From Granulicella sp. (GTDB lineage Bacteria > Acidobacteriota > Terriglobia > Terriglobales > Acidobacteriaceae): 64,000 nucleotides of DNA. Position numbers and translations under genes: made by a program. The DNA lies in contig JANXYX010000005.1 of the NCBI GenBank assembly GCA_025408425.1, forward strand, positions 57,652-121,651, read 5' to 3'. The notes beneath the pieces are model-generated. The model was not told where the DNA came from. It saw nothing but the letters and a program-made list of their open reading frames with translations, and ran no database searches. Position 1 is the stretch's first letter. The number at the start of each line of letters is the position of its first letter. This document shows, piece by piece, positions 8,126-17,109 of the stretch.

Positions 8126-8608
8126 ATGGCGATCCGGCAAGAAATCACGCAGAGCAAAACTCTCGGCGACCTGGGGCGCGAGGCCTTTTGGTTCCTGACC
8201 CACACGCTTTTGGCAGTGTTTGTCCTGGCGCTTGCGATTGGTGCCATGACGCTAACCCACCCAGATCCTGATGCAACCACCCCCAAGCTCATCGGAACAG
8301 GTATCGCTTTTCTGGTTCCTATGGTCGGTGGCTTTATCATCGCGCGAATGCAGCAAAATGACATCGCACGCTACGTCTGGATCTCGGGTCTTCTGCTGTT
8401 CTCCGTCGTCTGTGTTTGGGTGCTGGACCTGCCCACCGGCAACGGTCTGTGCGAAAAATGCGGCGCCGTTGAAAAACTCTGGCGCACCTTCTTCGACATC
8501 GGCAACGGCAGCGGTCTAATGGGCGGCGATGGCCTGCTCGTTGGCACCTGGACCCCGCTTGCAATGATCGGCTACGCCATCGGTGCAAAGTTCGGGCTGG
8601 AACCCTAA
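8126..8608 (+). CDS. Small multi-pass membrane protein of unknown function
   Basis: 160 residues, not recognised. Hydrophobic segments lie at about 23-45 (FWFLTHTLLAVFVLALAIGAM), 54-73 (KLIGTGIAFLVPMVGGFIIA), 80-97 (RYVWISGLLLFSVVCVWV) and 138-156 near the C-terminus, so probably four helices. A CEKCG pair of cysteines lies in the third loop and might bind metal or form a disulfide. The start has AGAGA upstream. It converges on carB. No functional link to its neighbours is visible. Confidence 0.7.
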   Translation: MAIRQEITQSKTLGDLGREAFWFLTHTLLAVFVLALAIGAMTLTHPDPDATTPKLIGTGIAFLVPMVGGFIIARMQQNDIARYVWISGLLLFSVVCVWVLDLPTGNGLCEKCGAVEKLWRTFFDIGNGSGLMGGDGLLVGTWTPLAMIGYAIGAKFGLEP

Positions 8609-8653
8609 CCACCGGTTACCGAACCCGAACGCCCCACCTCAAAATCACTCGCT

Positions 8654-11600
8654 CTAGACCTCAGCCGCAATCCGCTCAGCATGCAGCGTCTGCAGTGCAG
8701 TGACGCTTAGCGTCCCTTCCTGCAGTGCCGCAATTCCCTCTGCAGCCGCTCGCGCTGCAGCCAGAGTCGTAATTGTTGGAATCCGCGCCATAACTGCCGC
8801 ACGCCGGATCGCCTTCTCGTCGAAGAACGTGTCCTGTCCGCGAGGTGTATTGATGATCAACTGGATCCGGTCGCCCTTGATCAGATCGACGACATTCGGT
8901 CGACCCTCTTTCACCTTGTAGACGCGCTCCGGCTGCAACCCCGCTATCTCCAGAACCTCAGCGGTTCCATGCGTCGCTACCAGGTGGAAGCCCATCTCCA
9001 CAAACTGCCGGGCCAGCGATACCAGCCCATCTTTATCGTGATCGTTGACACTCAGGAAGATCGTTCCTTGCAGCGGCAGTACCTGGCCAGCAGCAATTTG
9101 CGCCTTGGCAAATGCTTCGCCAAAGTTATCTGCCACACCCATCACTTCGCCGGTCGACTTCATCTCCGGGCCAAGCACCGTATCCACGCCCGGGAACTTG
9201 CCCCACGGAAACACCGGCGACTTCACAAAGAAGTGGGATCCCGTCTCCAGATCCTTGCCACTCGCAACCTGCTCCGGCAGCAACTCCTTCAGCTTCCGGC
9301 CAACCATGATGCGCGAAGCGATCTTCGCCAGCGGAATTCCAGTAGCCTTCGAAACATAGGGCACCGTCCGCGACGCACGCGGATTCACTTCGATCACAAA
9401 TACCTTGCCACGCTGGATCGCAAACTGAATATTCACCAATCCACGCACTTCCAGCGACATCGCCAGCTTGCGGGTGTACTCCCGAATCGTCGTCAGTACG
9501 TCATGACTAAGATCTACCGCCGGCAACACGCAGGATGAGTCACCAGAGTGAATCCCGGCCTCTTCAATATGCTGCATGATTCCGGCAATCACCACGTCAT
9601 CGCCGTCGCAAAGCGCATCCACATCGCACTCGATAGCATCTTCCAGAAAGTGATCAATCAGGACCGGTCGCTCCTGTGAGTACTCGATTGCAGTAGTCAT
9701 GTAGCGCACGATCGACTCATCGTCATACGCAATCACCATCGCTCGCCCGCCCAGCACATACGAGGGCCGAACCAGCACTGGATATCCCACCCGATTCGCT
9801 CCCGCAACCGCCTCTTCCACGCTGGTTGCCATCGCGCCGTCAGGCTGCGGAATCTTCAGTTCCTCAATCAGCTTCCCAAAGCGCTTCCGGTCTTCTGCCA
9901 GGTCAATCGACTCCGGCGACGTCCCGATGATCGGTACCCCGGCCTTCTTCAGCGGCAGGCTCAGGTTCAAAGGGGTCTGACCGCCAAACTGCACGATCAT
10001 CCCGATCTCTGCGCCCGACGAAGCTTCATGTTCGTACACCGCCAGCACATCCTCCAGCGTCAGAGGCTCAAAGTACAGCCGATCGCTGGTGTCATAATCC
10101 GTCGAGACTGTCTCCGGATTGCAGTTCACCATGATCGTCTCGTAGCCATCCTCACGCATCGCAAACGCGGCGTGGCAGCAGCAGTAATCGAACTCGATTC
10201 CCTGCCCAATCCGATTCGGCCCACTGCCCAGAATCATGATCTTCTTCTTCGTCGTCGGAGCTGCTTCATCCTCTTCGTCGTAGCAGCTATAGAGGTACGG
10301 TGTGAAGCTCTCGAACTCCGCAGCGCACGTATCCACCAGTTTGAACACTGGCATCACACCCAGCCTCTTGCGCAGCGCCCGAACCCTTGCAGTTCCGTCG
10401 GCGCCTATCAGCCCCCAGCTCGCCGCCAAGCGCTCGTCGGAGATGCCCATCCGCTTCGCCACTCTCAGCTGTTCTGCCGTCACCTCTTCAATCGGCACTC
10501 CGCCAATCGCCTTGATCTCATCAGTAATCTGCTTGATCTGGTACAGGAACCACGGATCCATCGACGTCATACGTGAAACTTCACGCACCGTCATCCCGCG
10601 TTCAAATGCATACCGCACATACGAGAGCCGGTCAGGATGCGGAGTTACCAGCCGCTGCGTCAAACGTCGCGGCTCAATGTCGTCGGCCGTAGCCTTCTTG
10701 CCCGTCTCCAGCGACCGCACCGCCTTCATCATCGCTTCCTTGAAGGTCCTGCCGATCGCCATTACCTCGCCTACCGACTTCATCTGCGGCCCCAGGCCCT
10801 CATCCGCTCCGGGAAACTTCTCAAACTGCCACTTGGGAATCTTCACGACGACATAATCAATCGTCGGCTCGAAGCACGCCGGAGTCGCCTTCGTAATGTC
10901 GTTCTGAATCTCATCCAGCGTGTAGCCCACTGCCAGCCGTGCCGCGATCTTCGCAATCGGAAATCCCGTAGCTTTACTCGCAAGGGCAGAAGACCGGCTG
11001 ACGCGCGGATTCATCTCAATCACAGTCATGCGCCCGTTCGCCGGATTCACGGCAAACTGTACGTTGCTGCCGCCTGTCTCCACGCCAATCTCGCGGATAA
11101 CCCGAATCGCCGCATCCCGCATCGCCTGGTACTCGCGGTCCGTCAGCGTCTGCGCCGGAGCCACCGTAATCGAGTCCCCCGTATGCACGCCCATCGGGTC
11201 AAAGTTCTCAATCGAGCAGATGATGATGACGTTGTCATTCAGGTCACGCACCACCTCCAACTCATACTCTTTCCAACCCAGCACGCTCTCTTCGAGCAAG
11301 CACTCATGCACTGGCGAAAGGTCCAATCCGCGCGCCAGAATCTCCATCAACTCCTCGCGGTTGTAAGCAATACCGCCGCCCGAACCACCCAGTGTGAACG
11401 ATGGCCGAATCACCACCGGGAAACCGATCTTGCCAGAAAACTCCAGCCCATCGCGAATGTTGTTCACCAGCGACGACTTCGGCATGTCCAAACCGATCTT
11501 GTTCATCGCATCCTTGAACAGCAGCCGGTCCTCTGCTTTCTTGATCGCCTCCAGCTTCGCGCCAATCAACTCGACGTTGTACTTTTCGAGCACGCCGGAC

Positions 11601-11935
11601 TCCGCCAGATCCACTGCAAGATTCAACGCCGTCTGCCCACCCACCGTCGGCAGCAACGCAAACACTCCTGCCCCCGGAGCTAGCATCTCCGTCTCCACGC
11701 GGATAATCTCTTCCACGTAAGCCGCATTCAACGGCTCGATGTACGTCCGGTCCGCAACCTCAGGATCGGTCATGATCGATGCCGGGTTTGAATTCACCAG
11801 CACGACCTCATACCCCTCGGCCTTCAGCGCCTTACAAGCCTGCGTACCCGAATAATCGAACTCCGCCGACTGCCCAATCACAATCGGCCCAGAGCCGATC
11901 ACCAGAATCTTTGCAATGTCATTCCTGCGTGGCAT
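8654..11935 (-). CDS. carB: Carbamoyl-phosphate synthase large subunit
   Basis: Makes carbamoyl phosphate from bicarbonate, ammonia (delivered by CarA) and two ATP, for pyrimidines and arginine. It has 1093 residues, close to the usual 1070-1080. The two homologous ATP-grasp halves are evident: half one begins [21 protein letters not shown], and half two begins [21 protein letters not shown] at about residue 565. Ends of ATP-grasp cores such as [20 protein letters not shown] and [20 protein letters not shown] are present. The C-terminal MGS-like allosteric domain (from about 955, [17 protein letters not shown]) closes the protein. It lies downstream of carA, with an intrinsic terminator between them. 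Confidence 0.98.
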   Translation of the reverse strand: MPRRNDIAKILVIGSGPIVIGQSAEFDYSGTQACKALKAEGYEVVLVNSNPASIMTDPEVADRTYIEPLNAAYVEEIIRVETEMLAPGAGVFALLPTVGGQTALNLAVDLAESGVLEKYNVELIGAKLEAIKKAEDRLLFKDAMNKIGLDMPKSSLVNNIRDGLEFSGKIGFPVVIRPSFTLGGSGGGIAYNREELMEILARGLDLSPVHECLLEESVLGWKEYELEVVRDLNDNVIIICSIENFDPMGVHTGDSITVAPAQTLTDREYQAMRDAAIRVIREIGVETGGSNVQFAVNPANGRMTVIEMNPRVSRSSALASKATGFPIAKIAARLAVGYTLDEIQNDITKATPACFEPTIDYVVVKIPKWQFEKFPGADEGLGPQMKSVGEVMAIGRTFKEAMMKAVRSLETGKKATADDIEPRRLTQRLVTPHPDRLSYVRYAFERGMTVREVSRMTSMDPWFLYQIKQITDEIKAIGGVPIEEVTAEQLRVAKRMGISDERLAASWGLIGADGTARVRALRKRLGVMPVFKLVDTCAAEFESFTPYLYSCYDEEDEAAPTTKKKIMILGSGPNRIGQGIEFDYCCCHAAFAMREDGYETIMVNCNPETVSTDYDTSDRLYFEPLTLEDVLAVYEHEASSGAEIGMIVQFGGQTPLNLSLPLKKAGVPIIGTSPESIDLAEDRKRFGKLIEELKIPQPDGAMATSVEEAVAGANRVGYPVLVRPSYVLGGRAMVIAYDDESIVRYMTTAIEYSQERPVLIDHFLEDAIECDVDALCDGDDVVIAGIMQHIEEAGIHSGDSSCVLPAVDLSHDVLTTIREYTRKLAMSLEVRGLVNIQFAIQRGKVFVIEVNPRASRTVPYVSKATGIPLAKIASRIMVGRKLKELLPEQVASGKDLETGSHFFVKSPVFPWGKFPGVDTVLGPEMKSTGEVMGVADNFGEAFAKAQIAAGQVLPLQGTIFLSVNDHDKDGLVSLARQFVEMGFHLVATHGTAEVLEIAGLQPERVYKVKEGRPNVVDLIKGDRIQLIINTPRGQDTFFDEKAIRRAAVMARIPTITTLAAARAAAEGIAALQEGTLSVTALQTLHAERIAAEV

Positions 11936-11970
11936 GTCTCTTCTCTTCCTCTACCAATCTCGATGCGCCG

Positions 11971-12000
11971 AAAAAATGCGCGGCCAAAGCCGCGCGTTTT
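11971..12000 (-). terminator. Intrinsic terminator between carA and carB
   Basis: On the minus strand GCGCGGC pairs with GCCGCGC around a 4-base loop (11978-11995) and is followed by ATTTTTT. This is a textbook Rho-independent terminator just after the carA stop and about 40 bp before carB. carB must therefore rely on readthrough or on its own promoter in the short gap. An attenuation role is possible. Confidence 0.8.
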
Positions 12001-12004
12001 AGCT

Positions 12005-13144
12005 TTATTTTTTGAACTCTTCCATCATCTTCCGAAAATCCTGGAAGAGATAATGCGAGTCATGCGGCCCCGGACTGGCCTCCGGGTGATACTGCACGCT
12101 GAACATCGGGTCCGTCTTGTGTCGCAACCCCGCCAGCGTCTGATCATTCAAATTTGTGTGAGTCCGCTCCACATTGGCCGGCAGCGAGTTCGGATCAACA
12201 TTGAAGTTGTGGTTCTGCGCCGTAATCTCTACCTTGCCCGTCCGGTGGTTCATGATCGGATGATTCCCGCCATGATGCCCAAACTTCAGCTTGTAGGTCT
12301 TGCCGCCCAGCGCCAGCCCAAACAACTGGTGCCCCAGGCAGATTCCGAACATCGGCGCCTTGCCCTGCAACTGCCGAATATTCTCCTGCGCATATACCAG
12401 CGGCTCCGGATCGCCCGGTCCATTGGAGAAAAAGATCCCATCCGGCTTCATCGCCAGTACATCCGCAGCCGGAGTCTTCGCCGGAACCACCGTCACGCGG
12501 CAGTTCTCCCTCGTCAACATCCTTAGAATGTTCTGCTTGATCCCGAAATCATAAGCCACCACATGCATCTGCTTGTCGCCCGTATGCTCGGCCGCTCCCA
12601 ACAGTGGATCGCCGGTCTGGTTCTTCGGCTCATCCGCGTTCCACTCGTACACCACCTTCGTGGTCACGACGCTGGCCAGATCCGTGCCTTCCATCTTCTT
12701 GATTGCGCGCGCCTTCGCTACCAGCGCATCGGCGTCTAGGTTCTCACCGCTCGCAATCACGCCACGCATTACGCCATGTGCCCGCAGATGCCGCACCACG
12801 GCCCGCGTATCAATCTCTGAGATCACCGGAACGCCGTAGCGCTCCAGATACTCATCCGCCACCTGCGTCGAACGCCAGTTCGAGCTCACCGGAGAAAACT
12901 CACGCGTCACCAACCCCTCGATGTAAGGCCGTGAGGCCTCGGCATCATTAGGGGTCGTCCCATAGTTTCCAATGTGCGGATTCGTCAGAACCACAATCTG
13001 CCCCGCATACGAGGGATCCGTAAAGATCTCCTGATAGCCGGTCAGCGATGTATTGAAGACCACCTCGCCAGAGCACTCCGCCCCGGCGCCAAAACCTATA
13101 CCACGAAAGATGCGCCCGTCTTCAAGCGCCAGTATTGCCTGCAT
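12005..13144 (-). CDS. carA: Carbamoyl-phosphate synthase small (glutaminase) subunit
   Basis: Class-I glutamine amidotransferase subunit that hydrolyses glutamine and channels ammonia to CarB. From the ATG at 13144 it has 379 residues. The N-terminal small domain begins [20 protein letters not shown]. The C-terminal amidotransferase domain has the nucleophile elbow [16 protein letters not shown] (Cys) and [14 protein letters not shown] (His and Glu). GGAGAGGC lies just before this ATG, and an upstream in-frame ATG at 13225 gives an unlikely N-terminal extension. A strong terminator lies on each side of the gene. Confidence 0.97.
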   Translation of the reverse strand: MQAILALEDGRIFRGIGFGAGAECSGEVVFNTSLTGYQEIFTDPSYAGQIVVLTNPHIGNYGTTPNDAEASRPYIEGLVTREFSPVSSNWRSTQVADEYLERYGVPVISEIDTRAVVRHLRAHGVMRGVIASGENLDADALVAKARAIKKMEGTDLASVVTTKVVYEWNADEPKNQTGDPLLGAAEHTGDKQMHVVAYDFGIKQNILRMLTRENCRVTVVPAKTPAADVLAMKPDGIFFSNGPGDPEPLVYAQENIRQLQGKAPMFGICLGHQLFGLALGGKTYKLKFGHHGGNHPIMNHRTGKVEITAQNHNFNVDPNSLPANVERTHTNLNDQTLAGLRHKTDPMFSVQYHPEASPGPHDSHYLFQDFRKMMEEFKK

Positions 13145-13228
13145 TGCCTCTCCAAAGGAGTGGATTTTATCGATTCTATCAGGATTGGAGGTATCAAACC
13201 GGCTCGGCCGTGAATCCCTGGGCAATAA

Positions 13229-13258
13229 AAAGACCCGGCTACGTGGAGCCGGGTCTTT
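13229..13258 (-). terminator. Intrinsic terminator after the His-rich peptide gene
   Basis: AAAGACCCGGCT (13229-13240) and AGCCGGGTCTTT (13247-13258) make a perfect 12-bp stem with a 6-base loop. On the minus strand it ends in TCTTTTTATT. It separates the 39-codon gene from carA, so carA needs its own promoter in 13145-13228. Confidence 0.85.
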
Positions 13259-13282
13259 TCGTACTTAGCCGCAGCATTACGC

Positions 13283-13402
13283 CTAGGCTTTGTGGTGATG
13301 ATGACGATGGTGATGGCGATGACCAGCGGCCTGGGCAGGAACGACCGAACCAGCCAGAACGACAAATGCGATTGCAGCAAGAATTAAGTGACGAATCTTC
13401 AT
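13283..13402 (-). CDS. Secreted histidine-rich micro-peptide (39 residues)
   Basis: A complete short frame from the ATG at 13402 to the TAG at 13283-13285. The first 25 residues are a clean signal peptide: MKIRH, a hydrophobic core LILAAIAFVVLAGSVV, then PAQA as cleavage site. The predicted mature part is only about 14 residues, AGHRHHHRHHHHKA, with eight histidines. GGGGGC lies three bases before the ATG, and a perfect terminator follows 25 bp after the stop. Such a peptide would be expected to bind Zn, Ni or Cu outside the cytoplasm, but this is inference and no family is recognised. The bounded transcription unit argues that the gene is real. Confidence 0.7.
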   Translation of the reverse strand: MKIRHLILAAIAFVVLAGSVVPAQAAGHRHHHRHHHHKA

Positions 13403-13515
13403 AAAGCCCCCGGAATTGAGTCATCCGTTCGTTATCCTGAGCGGTTTGACCCACTCAGCATAACTCTCATGGTCAGCCAAATACTCGAAAGTTTTCCTCA
13501 ATTCAGCCGACGATC

Positions 13516-13857
13516 CTAGGTTGGTTCCACCCCAGAAGCCTGTATTCGCTCCAAATCCACCAACACGTCCTCACCCTCAATCTTCACCGGGAAAATATCG
13601 ATCTTCTCTTTTACGGGAAACTCCCCCACACCCGTCTTCACATGAAATGTCCAGGAGTGCCACGGACAGACCACCGACTCGCCCTCCACCCAACCCTGCC
13701 CCAGCGGTCCCCTCCGGTGCGGACACCAGTTATCCAGCGCCGAGAGTTCCCCATTCACATTTGCCAGGCAGATCCCAACTCCCGCGGCCTCAGCCTCCAT
13801 CACCTGGCCAACTGCCGGAGCTTCCGACAATCCACATAACCTAACCCACTCTGCCAC
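13516..13857 (-). CDS. Rieske-type [2Fe-2S] ferredoxin
   Basis: 113 residues forming a single Rieske domain. The cluster ligands are in CPHRRGPLGQG (Cys and His, about 45-55) and CPWHSWTF (Cys and His, about 64-71), the C-x-H...C-x-x-H pattern of dioxygenase ferredoxins and NirD-like proteins. It has no membrane helix, so it is cytoplasmic and probably carries electrons to an oxygenase or reductase not encoded nearby. It is divergent from the next gene and has no obvious partner. Confidence 0.9.
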   Translation of the reverse strand: MAEWVRLCGLSEAPAVGQVMEAEAAGVGICLANVNGELSALDNWCPHRRGPLGQGWVEGESVVCPWHSWTFHVKTGVGEFPVKEKIDIFPVKIEGEDVLVDLERIQASGVEPT

Positions 13858-13968
13858 AGAGACAATCCTCCACTTCCACCATGTTATCCTCCCGTTCCTT
13901 CACGCGACCAGGAGCGCATCCGACGAGGTGCCGGTGCAGATGCTAAAGTTCTTTCAGACAGTAAAATC

Positions 13969-14913
13969 ATGCCCCACCGCAAGACACTCCCCAAACAACG
14001 CTCTCGTCAGCCATCCTCCCCGCCAAACGATCCAGAGGTCGTAGACCCTCGCTGGCTCATCAAAGCTCTGGCTGGCACCCTGTTCGCAGCGATATTCTGC
14101 GCCTATCTCACTCTCTGCGTGCTGTTCTACCAGGGCCAGTGGCAGCTTGTTCTCCACCCCAGCCAAACCGCCGCCAGCCTGTCTCCGGTCGAAGGAGCAA
14201 CCGCAGAGCTGATCCACTTCGCACCCGACGACTCCGCCGTCCCGCAACTCACCGGCTGGTGGATCCCCGCCGCCCCAGGCAGCCACTACGCCAGCACCAC
14301 CATCCTCTATCTTCGCGGCGGCGACGGCTCCCTCGCCGACTCCTCTGCCTCCCTCACCACCCTCCACGGCCTCGGCATCAACATCTTCGCCTTCGACTAC
14401 CGCGGCTACGGACAAAGCGCCGCCACCCATCCCACTCAGTTCAACATGACTCACGACGCCGACTCAGCCTGGCAGTACCTCACAATATCCCGCAACCTTC
14501 ATGAGCAGCACATCGTGCCCTACGGCATCGGCGTCGGCACCTCCCTCGCAACCCACCTCGCTACCACCCATCCCGCCATTCCCGCTCTCATACTCGAATC
14601 CCCAAAAGCCGATCTCCTCGAAGCCGCCCTGCGTGACCCGCGATCTCAACTAATACCGGTCCGCCTACTCTTCCACGAGACGTTTCCGCTAACCACCCCT
14701 CTATCCAGTCTCCGCACCCCTAAACTTCTGCTGACCGTCGGCACCGACTCACCCGCGTTCCGGTCAGCGGCAGAGCCCAGACTATCCGTCGAATTCCCTG
14801 CCACTCCAACCCTCACTGCGCAGCCCGTTTACCTTCAGACGCTCACGCGATTCCTCGATCAGTACCTCCCCCCATCGCCTGTCCCGCCGCTCCTGACGGC
14901 ACCTGCCAAATAA
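13969..14913 (+). CDS. Membrane-anchored alpha/beta-hydrolase-fold protein lacking the nucleophile serine
   Basis: 314 residues. The N-terminal cytoplasmic segment is followed by one helix (about 32-53, IKALAGTLFAAIFCAYLTLC) and an extracytoplasmic domain resembling BEM46/ABHD13-type hydrolases. FAFDYRGYGQS (about 140-150) is the conserved strand before the nucleophile elbow. The elbow itself reads G-I-G-V-G-T-S-L-A at 186-194, where relatives have G-x-S-x-G, so serine 188 is glycine. I also see no histidine in the usual C-terminal position. It is probably inactive as an esterase or a diverged enzyme. No Shine-Dalgarno is seen. It is followed closely by doxX. Confidence 0.75.
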   Translation: MPHRKTLPKQRSRQPSSPPNDPEVVDPRWLIKALAGTLFAAIFCAYLTLCVLFYQGQWQLVLHPSQTAASLSPVEGATAELIHFAPDDSAVPQLTGWWIPAAPGSHYASTTILYLRGGDGSLADSSASLTTLHGLGINIFAFDYRGYGQSAATHPTQFNMTHDADSAWQYLTISRNLHEQHIVPYGIGVGTSLATHLATTHPAIPALILESPKADLLEAALRDPRSQLIPVRLLFHETFPLTTPLSSLRTPKLLLTVGTDSPAFRSAAEPRLSVEFPATPTLTAQPVYLQTLTRFLDQYLPPSPVPPLLTAPAK

Positions 14914-14947
14914 CAACTCGTATTCCCCATCACCAAGGAGATCTCGT

Positions 14948-15373
14948 ATGTCTAAATGGCTCAACAGCCTGCAACCTCTGGGCGCCCTCTTTCTGCGCCT
15001 TGTCCTCGGCTTTGCCATGCTCTACAACGGCTGGGACAAGGTCGTGCCCGCCGGCGGATTCCACGGTCACAATACCTTTGCCGCTCTAGACCACCACGGC
15101 CACTTCGTAGTCTCCCTGGGCCTGCCCTATTGGCTCGGATATGTATCGGCATTCGCGGAATTCGTAGGCGGCATTCTTCTCATCCTCGGGCTGCTTACCC
15201 GTTTCGCAGCCTTCATGGCCGCCGGCGACATGTTTGTAGCCCTTGTCTTCGTCAATATTCACCACGGTTACATCGGCTCCCAATACAGCTTGGCTCTAAT
15301 GGTCATTGCCCTCATGCTTCTCTTCTGCGGAGCAGGCAAGCTGTCTCTCGACCGAAAGATCGGCTTCGCTTAG
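14948..15373 (+). CDS. DoxX family membrane protein
   Basis: 141 residues with four hydrophobic segments. The family signature is present near the N-terminus (LFLRLVLGFAMLYNGWDKV) and in the centre (FVGGILLILGLLTRFAAFM). DoxX-type proteins are small inner-membrane proteins, some linked to quinone or thiosulfate oxidation or to thiol stress. The exact role here is unknown. AAGGAG lies seven bases before the ATG. It probably forms an operon with the hydrolase-like gene 34 bp upstream. Confidence 0.9.
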   Translation: MSKWLNSLQPLGALFLRLVLGFAMLYNGWDKVVPAGGFHGHNTFAALDHHGHFVVSLGLPYWLGYVSAFAEFVGGILLILGLLTRFAAFMAAGDMFVALVFVNIHHGYIGSQYSLALMVIALMLLFCGAGKLSLDRKIGFA

Positions 15374-15416
15374 CCATCTCCCAAAGACGCAACTCCTCCA
15401 GTGCCAGAACGAAGTG

Positions 15417-15442
15417 AAGGCCCCCGATGCTCTGGGGGCCTT
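15417..15442 (+). terminator. Hairpin after doxX
   Basis: AAGGCCCCC (15417-15425) and GGGGGCCTT (15434-15442) form a 9-bp stem with an 8-base loop 44 bp after the doxX stop. The following T-content is poor (TTACGTATTG). No gene is seen in the remaining bases to 15661. Confidence 0.55.
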
Positions 15443-15661
15443 ACGTATTGGGAGGGGAGGGGTAATGCAGATTAGGGAAGCCGGAACTGAGGGAACTGAT
15501 AGCTCCGGCAGTTAGTTATTACACTCCATAAGACGCAATCACAAGTGAAAAGTTGCCTGCCCTTTTCCACCGTTTTGGCTTCAAATATTTCAACACGATT
15601 AATACTTAAAGCAAGCCGGAAAACACCACGAGAAATCCCATCAGAAGCCCAATAATCCCAA

Positions 15662-16981
15662 CTAAATGAAGTTCAGAAACTCCCCGGGCCGTACCTGAGA
15701 TCCCGGGAACACTAGGTCCATGTTCCTGACTCCCAACGTCTTATACGTAGCCTCACCCAGCACTCGGCGGAAGTCCGTTGTCACCGCCAGGTCGCGCCCT
15801 TCGTTCAGCTGTTCATTCTCCAGCCCAGGCCACTTCCCGTAGACCTTGCCACCCTTCACCGATCCGCCCAGCACAAACATGACGTTCGCATGGCCATGAT
15901 CGGTGCCCCCGGTTCCATTCTGCCGCGCTGTCCGGCCAAACTCTGACATCGTCACCAGCGTAATGTTCTCCGCGTCAGCGCCCATATCTTTCCAGAACCC
16001 CGCAATCGTCTCCGAGAACTCCTTCAACCGGTTCGCCAACTGCCCGTTCACGCTCCCCTGGTTCTGGTGCGTATCCCATCCCCCAATATCCGAGAACGCT
16101 GCTTCCACCCCAAGATTGGCCTTCATCAGTTGTGCCACCTGCTTCAGGCTGTTGCCAAACGGCGTATTCGGATAGACCACCCCCGCAACCGGCTGATAAT
16201 GTGCAGGATCGGCCGATTTGAGCATCTTCACCGCTTCAAAAGTCTCTTGCCCAGTCCCATGCAGCACCGCGTCCGTACTCTCGTCGTACATCGCTTGGAA
16301 AGCATTGCTGATCGGAGAAGTCTGCGGCCCCTTCCCCCCAACCGAGAAGTCCGCAAGGCTACTCACAGCAATCGCCGGAACCTTCCCCTGCAACGTCCGC
16401 GGAACCTGCGTCCCCAACGCCACCGCCCGAAATGTCGACGGCTTGCCAGTCAACGTTTCGGCCTGCAGCGCGCGATTGAGCCATCCATCCTGCGTTACCT
16501 TCACGCCCGGCGTCCCGCTCTCCATATAGTCCTGCGCGTCAAAGTGCGAGCGTGTCGTATCGGGTGAACCAGCGGCATGAATAATCGCCAGATGTCCTTG
16601 GTCGTACAACGGCTTGAACGCCGCCATCGATGGATGCAGCCCGAAGAACCCATTCAGGTCCAACACCTCGCTCTGCTTGATCGCGATCGACGGGCGCATC
16701 GCGTAGTAGTTCTGCTCTTCATACGGCACCACGATATTCAGCCCGTCCGCCGCGCCCCGTTGAAAGAGCACGACGAGTTTTTTCTTGTTTGCAGCCGCCG
16801 TTGTAACCTCAGCCATCACACTGCGCGTCAGAAAGCCCGGAATCACGGACGTCCCGATCACCGCCAGCGCTCCGCCCTTCATAAAGCCGCGCCGCGTCAC
16901 TCCGCGCTTGGCGTCGTCTCTACCTTTCGGATCACAACCCCAGTCGCTTTGGTCAGCCAATTGTTCTCGCACCCTATTCAT
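15662..16981 (-). CDS. DUF1501 (sulfatase-like) Tat-exported protein
   Basis: 439 residues. A twin-arginine signal is plain at about 30-50: TRRGFMKGGALAVIGTSVIPG. The mature domain starts KKLVVLFQRGAADGLNIVVP and contains TMSEFGRTARQNGTGGTDHGHA, both hallmarks of DUF1501, which has the alkaline-phosphatase/sulfatase fold. Members are almost always encoded next to a DUF1800 protein, as here. The biochemical role is not established. The upstream gene ends 128 bp away on the same strand, so the two probably form one operon. Confidence 0.92.
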   Translation of the reverse strand: MNRVREQLADQSDWGCDPKGRDDAKRGVTRRGFMKGGALAVIGTSVIPGFLTRSVMAEVTTAAANKKKLVVLFQRGAADGLNIVVPYEEQNYYAMRPSIAIKQSEVLDLNGFFGLHPSMAAFKPLYDQGHLAIIHAAGSPDTTRSHFDAQDYMESGTPGVKVTQDGWLNRALQAETLTGKPSTFRAVALGTQVPRTLQGKVPAIAVSSLADFSVGGKGPQTSPISNAFQAMYDESTDAVLHGTGQETFEAVKMLKSADPAHYQPVAGVVYPNTPFGNSLKQVAQLMKANLGVEAAFSDIGGWDTHQNQGSVNGQLANRLKEFSETIAGFWKDMGADAENITLVTMSEFGRTARQNGTGGTDHGHANVMFVLGGSVKGGKVYGKWPGLENEQLNEGRDLAVTTDFRRVLGEATYKTLGVRNMDLVFPGSQVRPGEFLNFI

Positions 16982-17109
16982 CGTGAAACCCCTCTGGCGT
17001 TTCAGACCCCGATCAACTCCACCGGCGGCTCGAACTGCCTATCTTACATAACGCCATTACCATCAGGAAGTTGCACTCCACTACTCAACTACTACAGCAG
17101 TGAAATTGA

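Noticed and set aside
10637..11683. Long plus-strand open frame (348 codons) opposite carB
   Set aside because: It lies antisense to an unmistakable CarB. Arg/His-rich translation without motifs is a typical GC-driven shadow frame.
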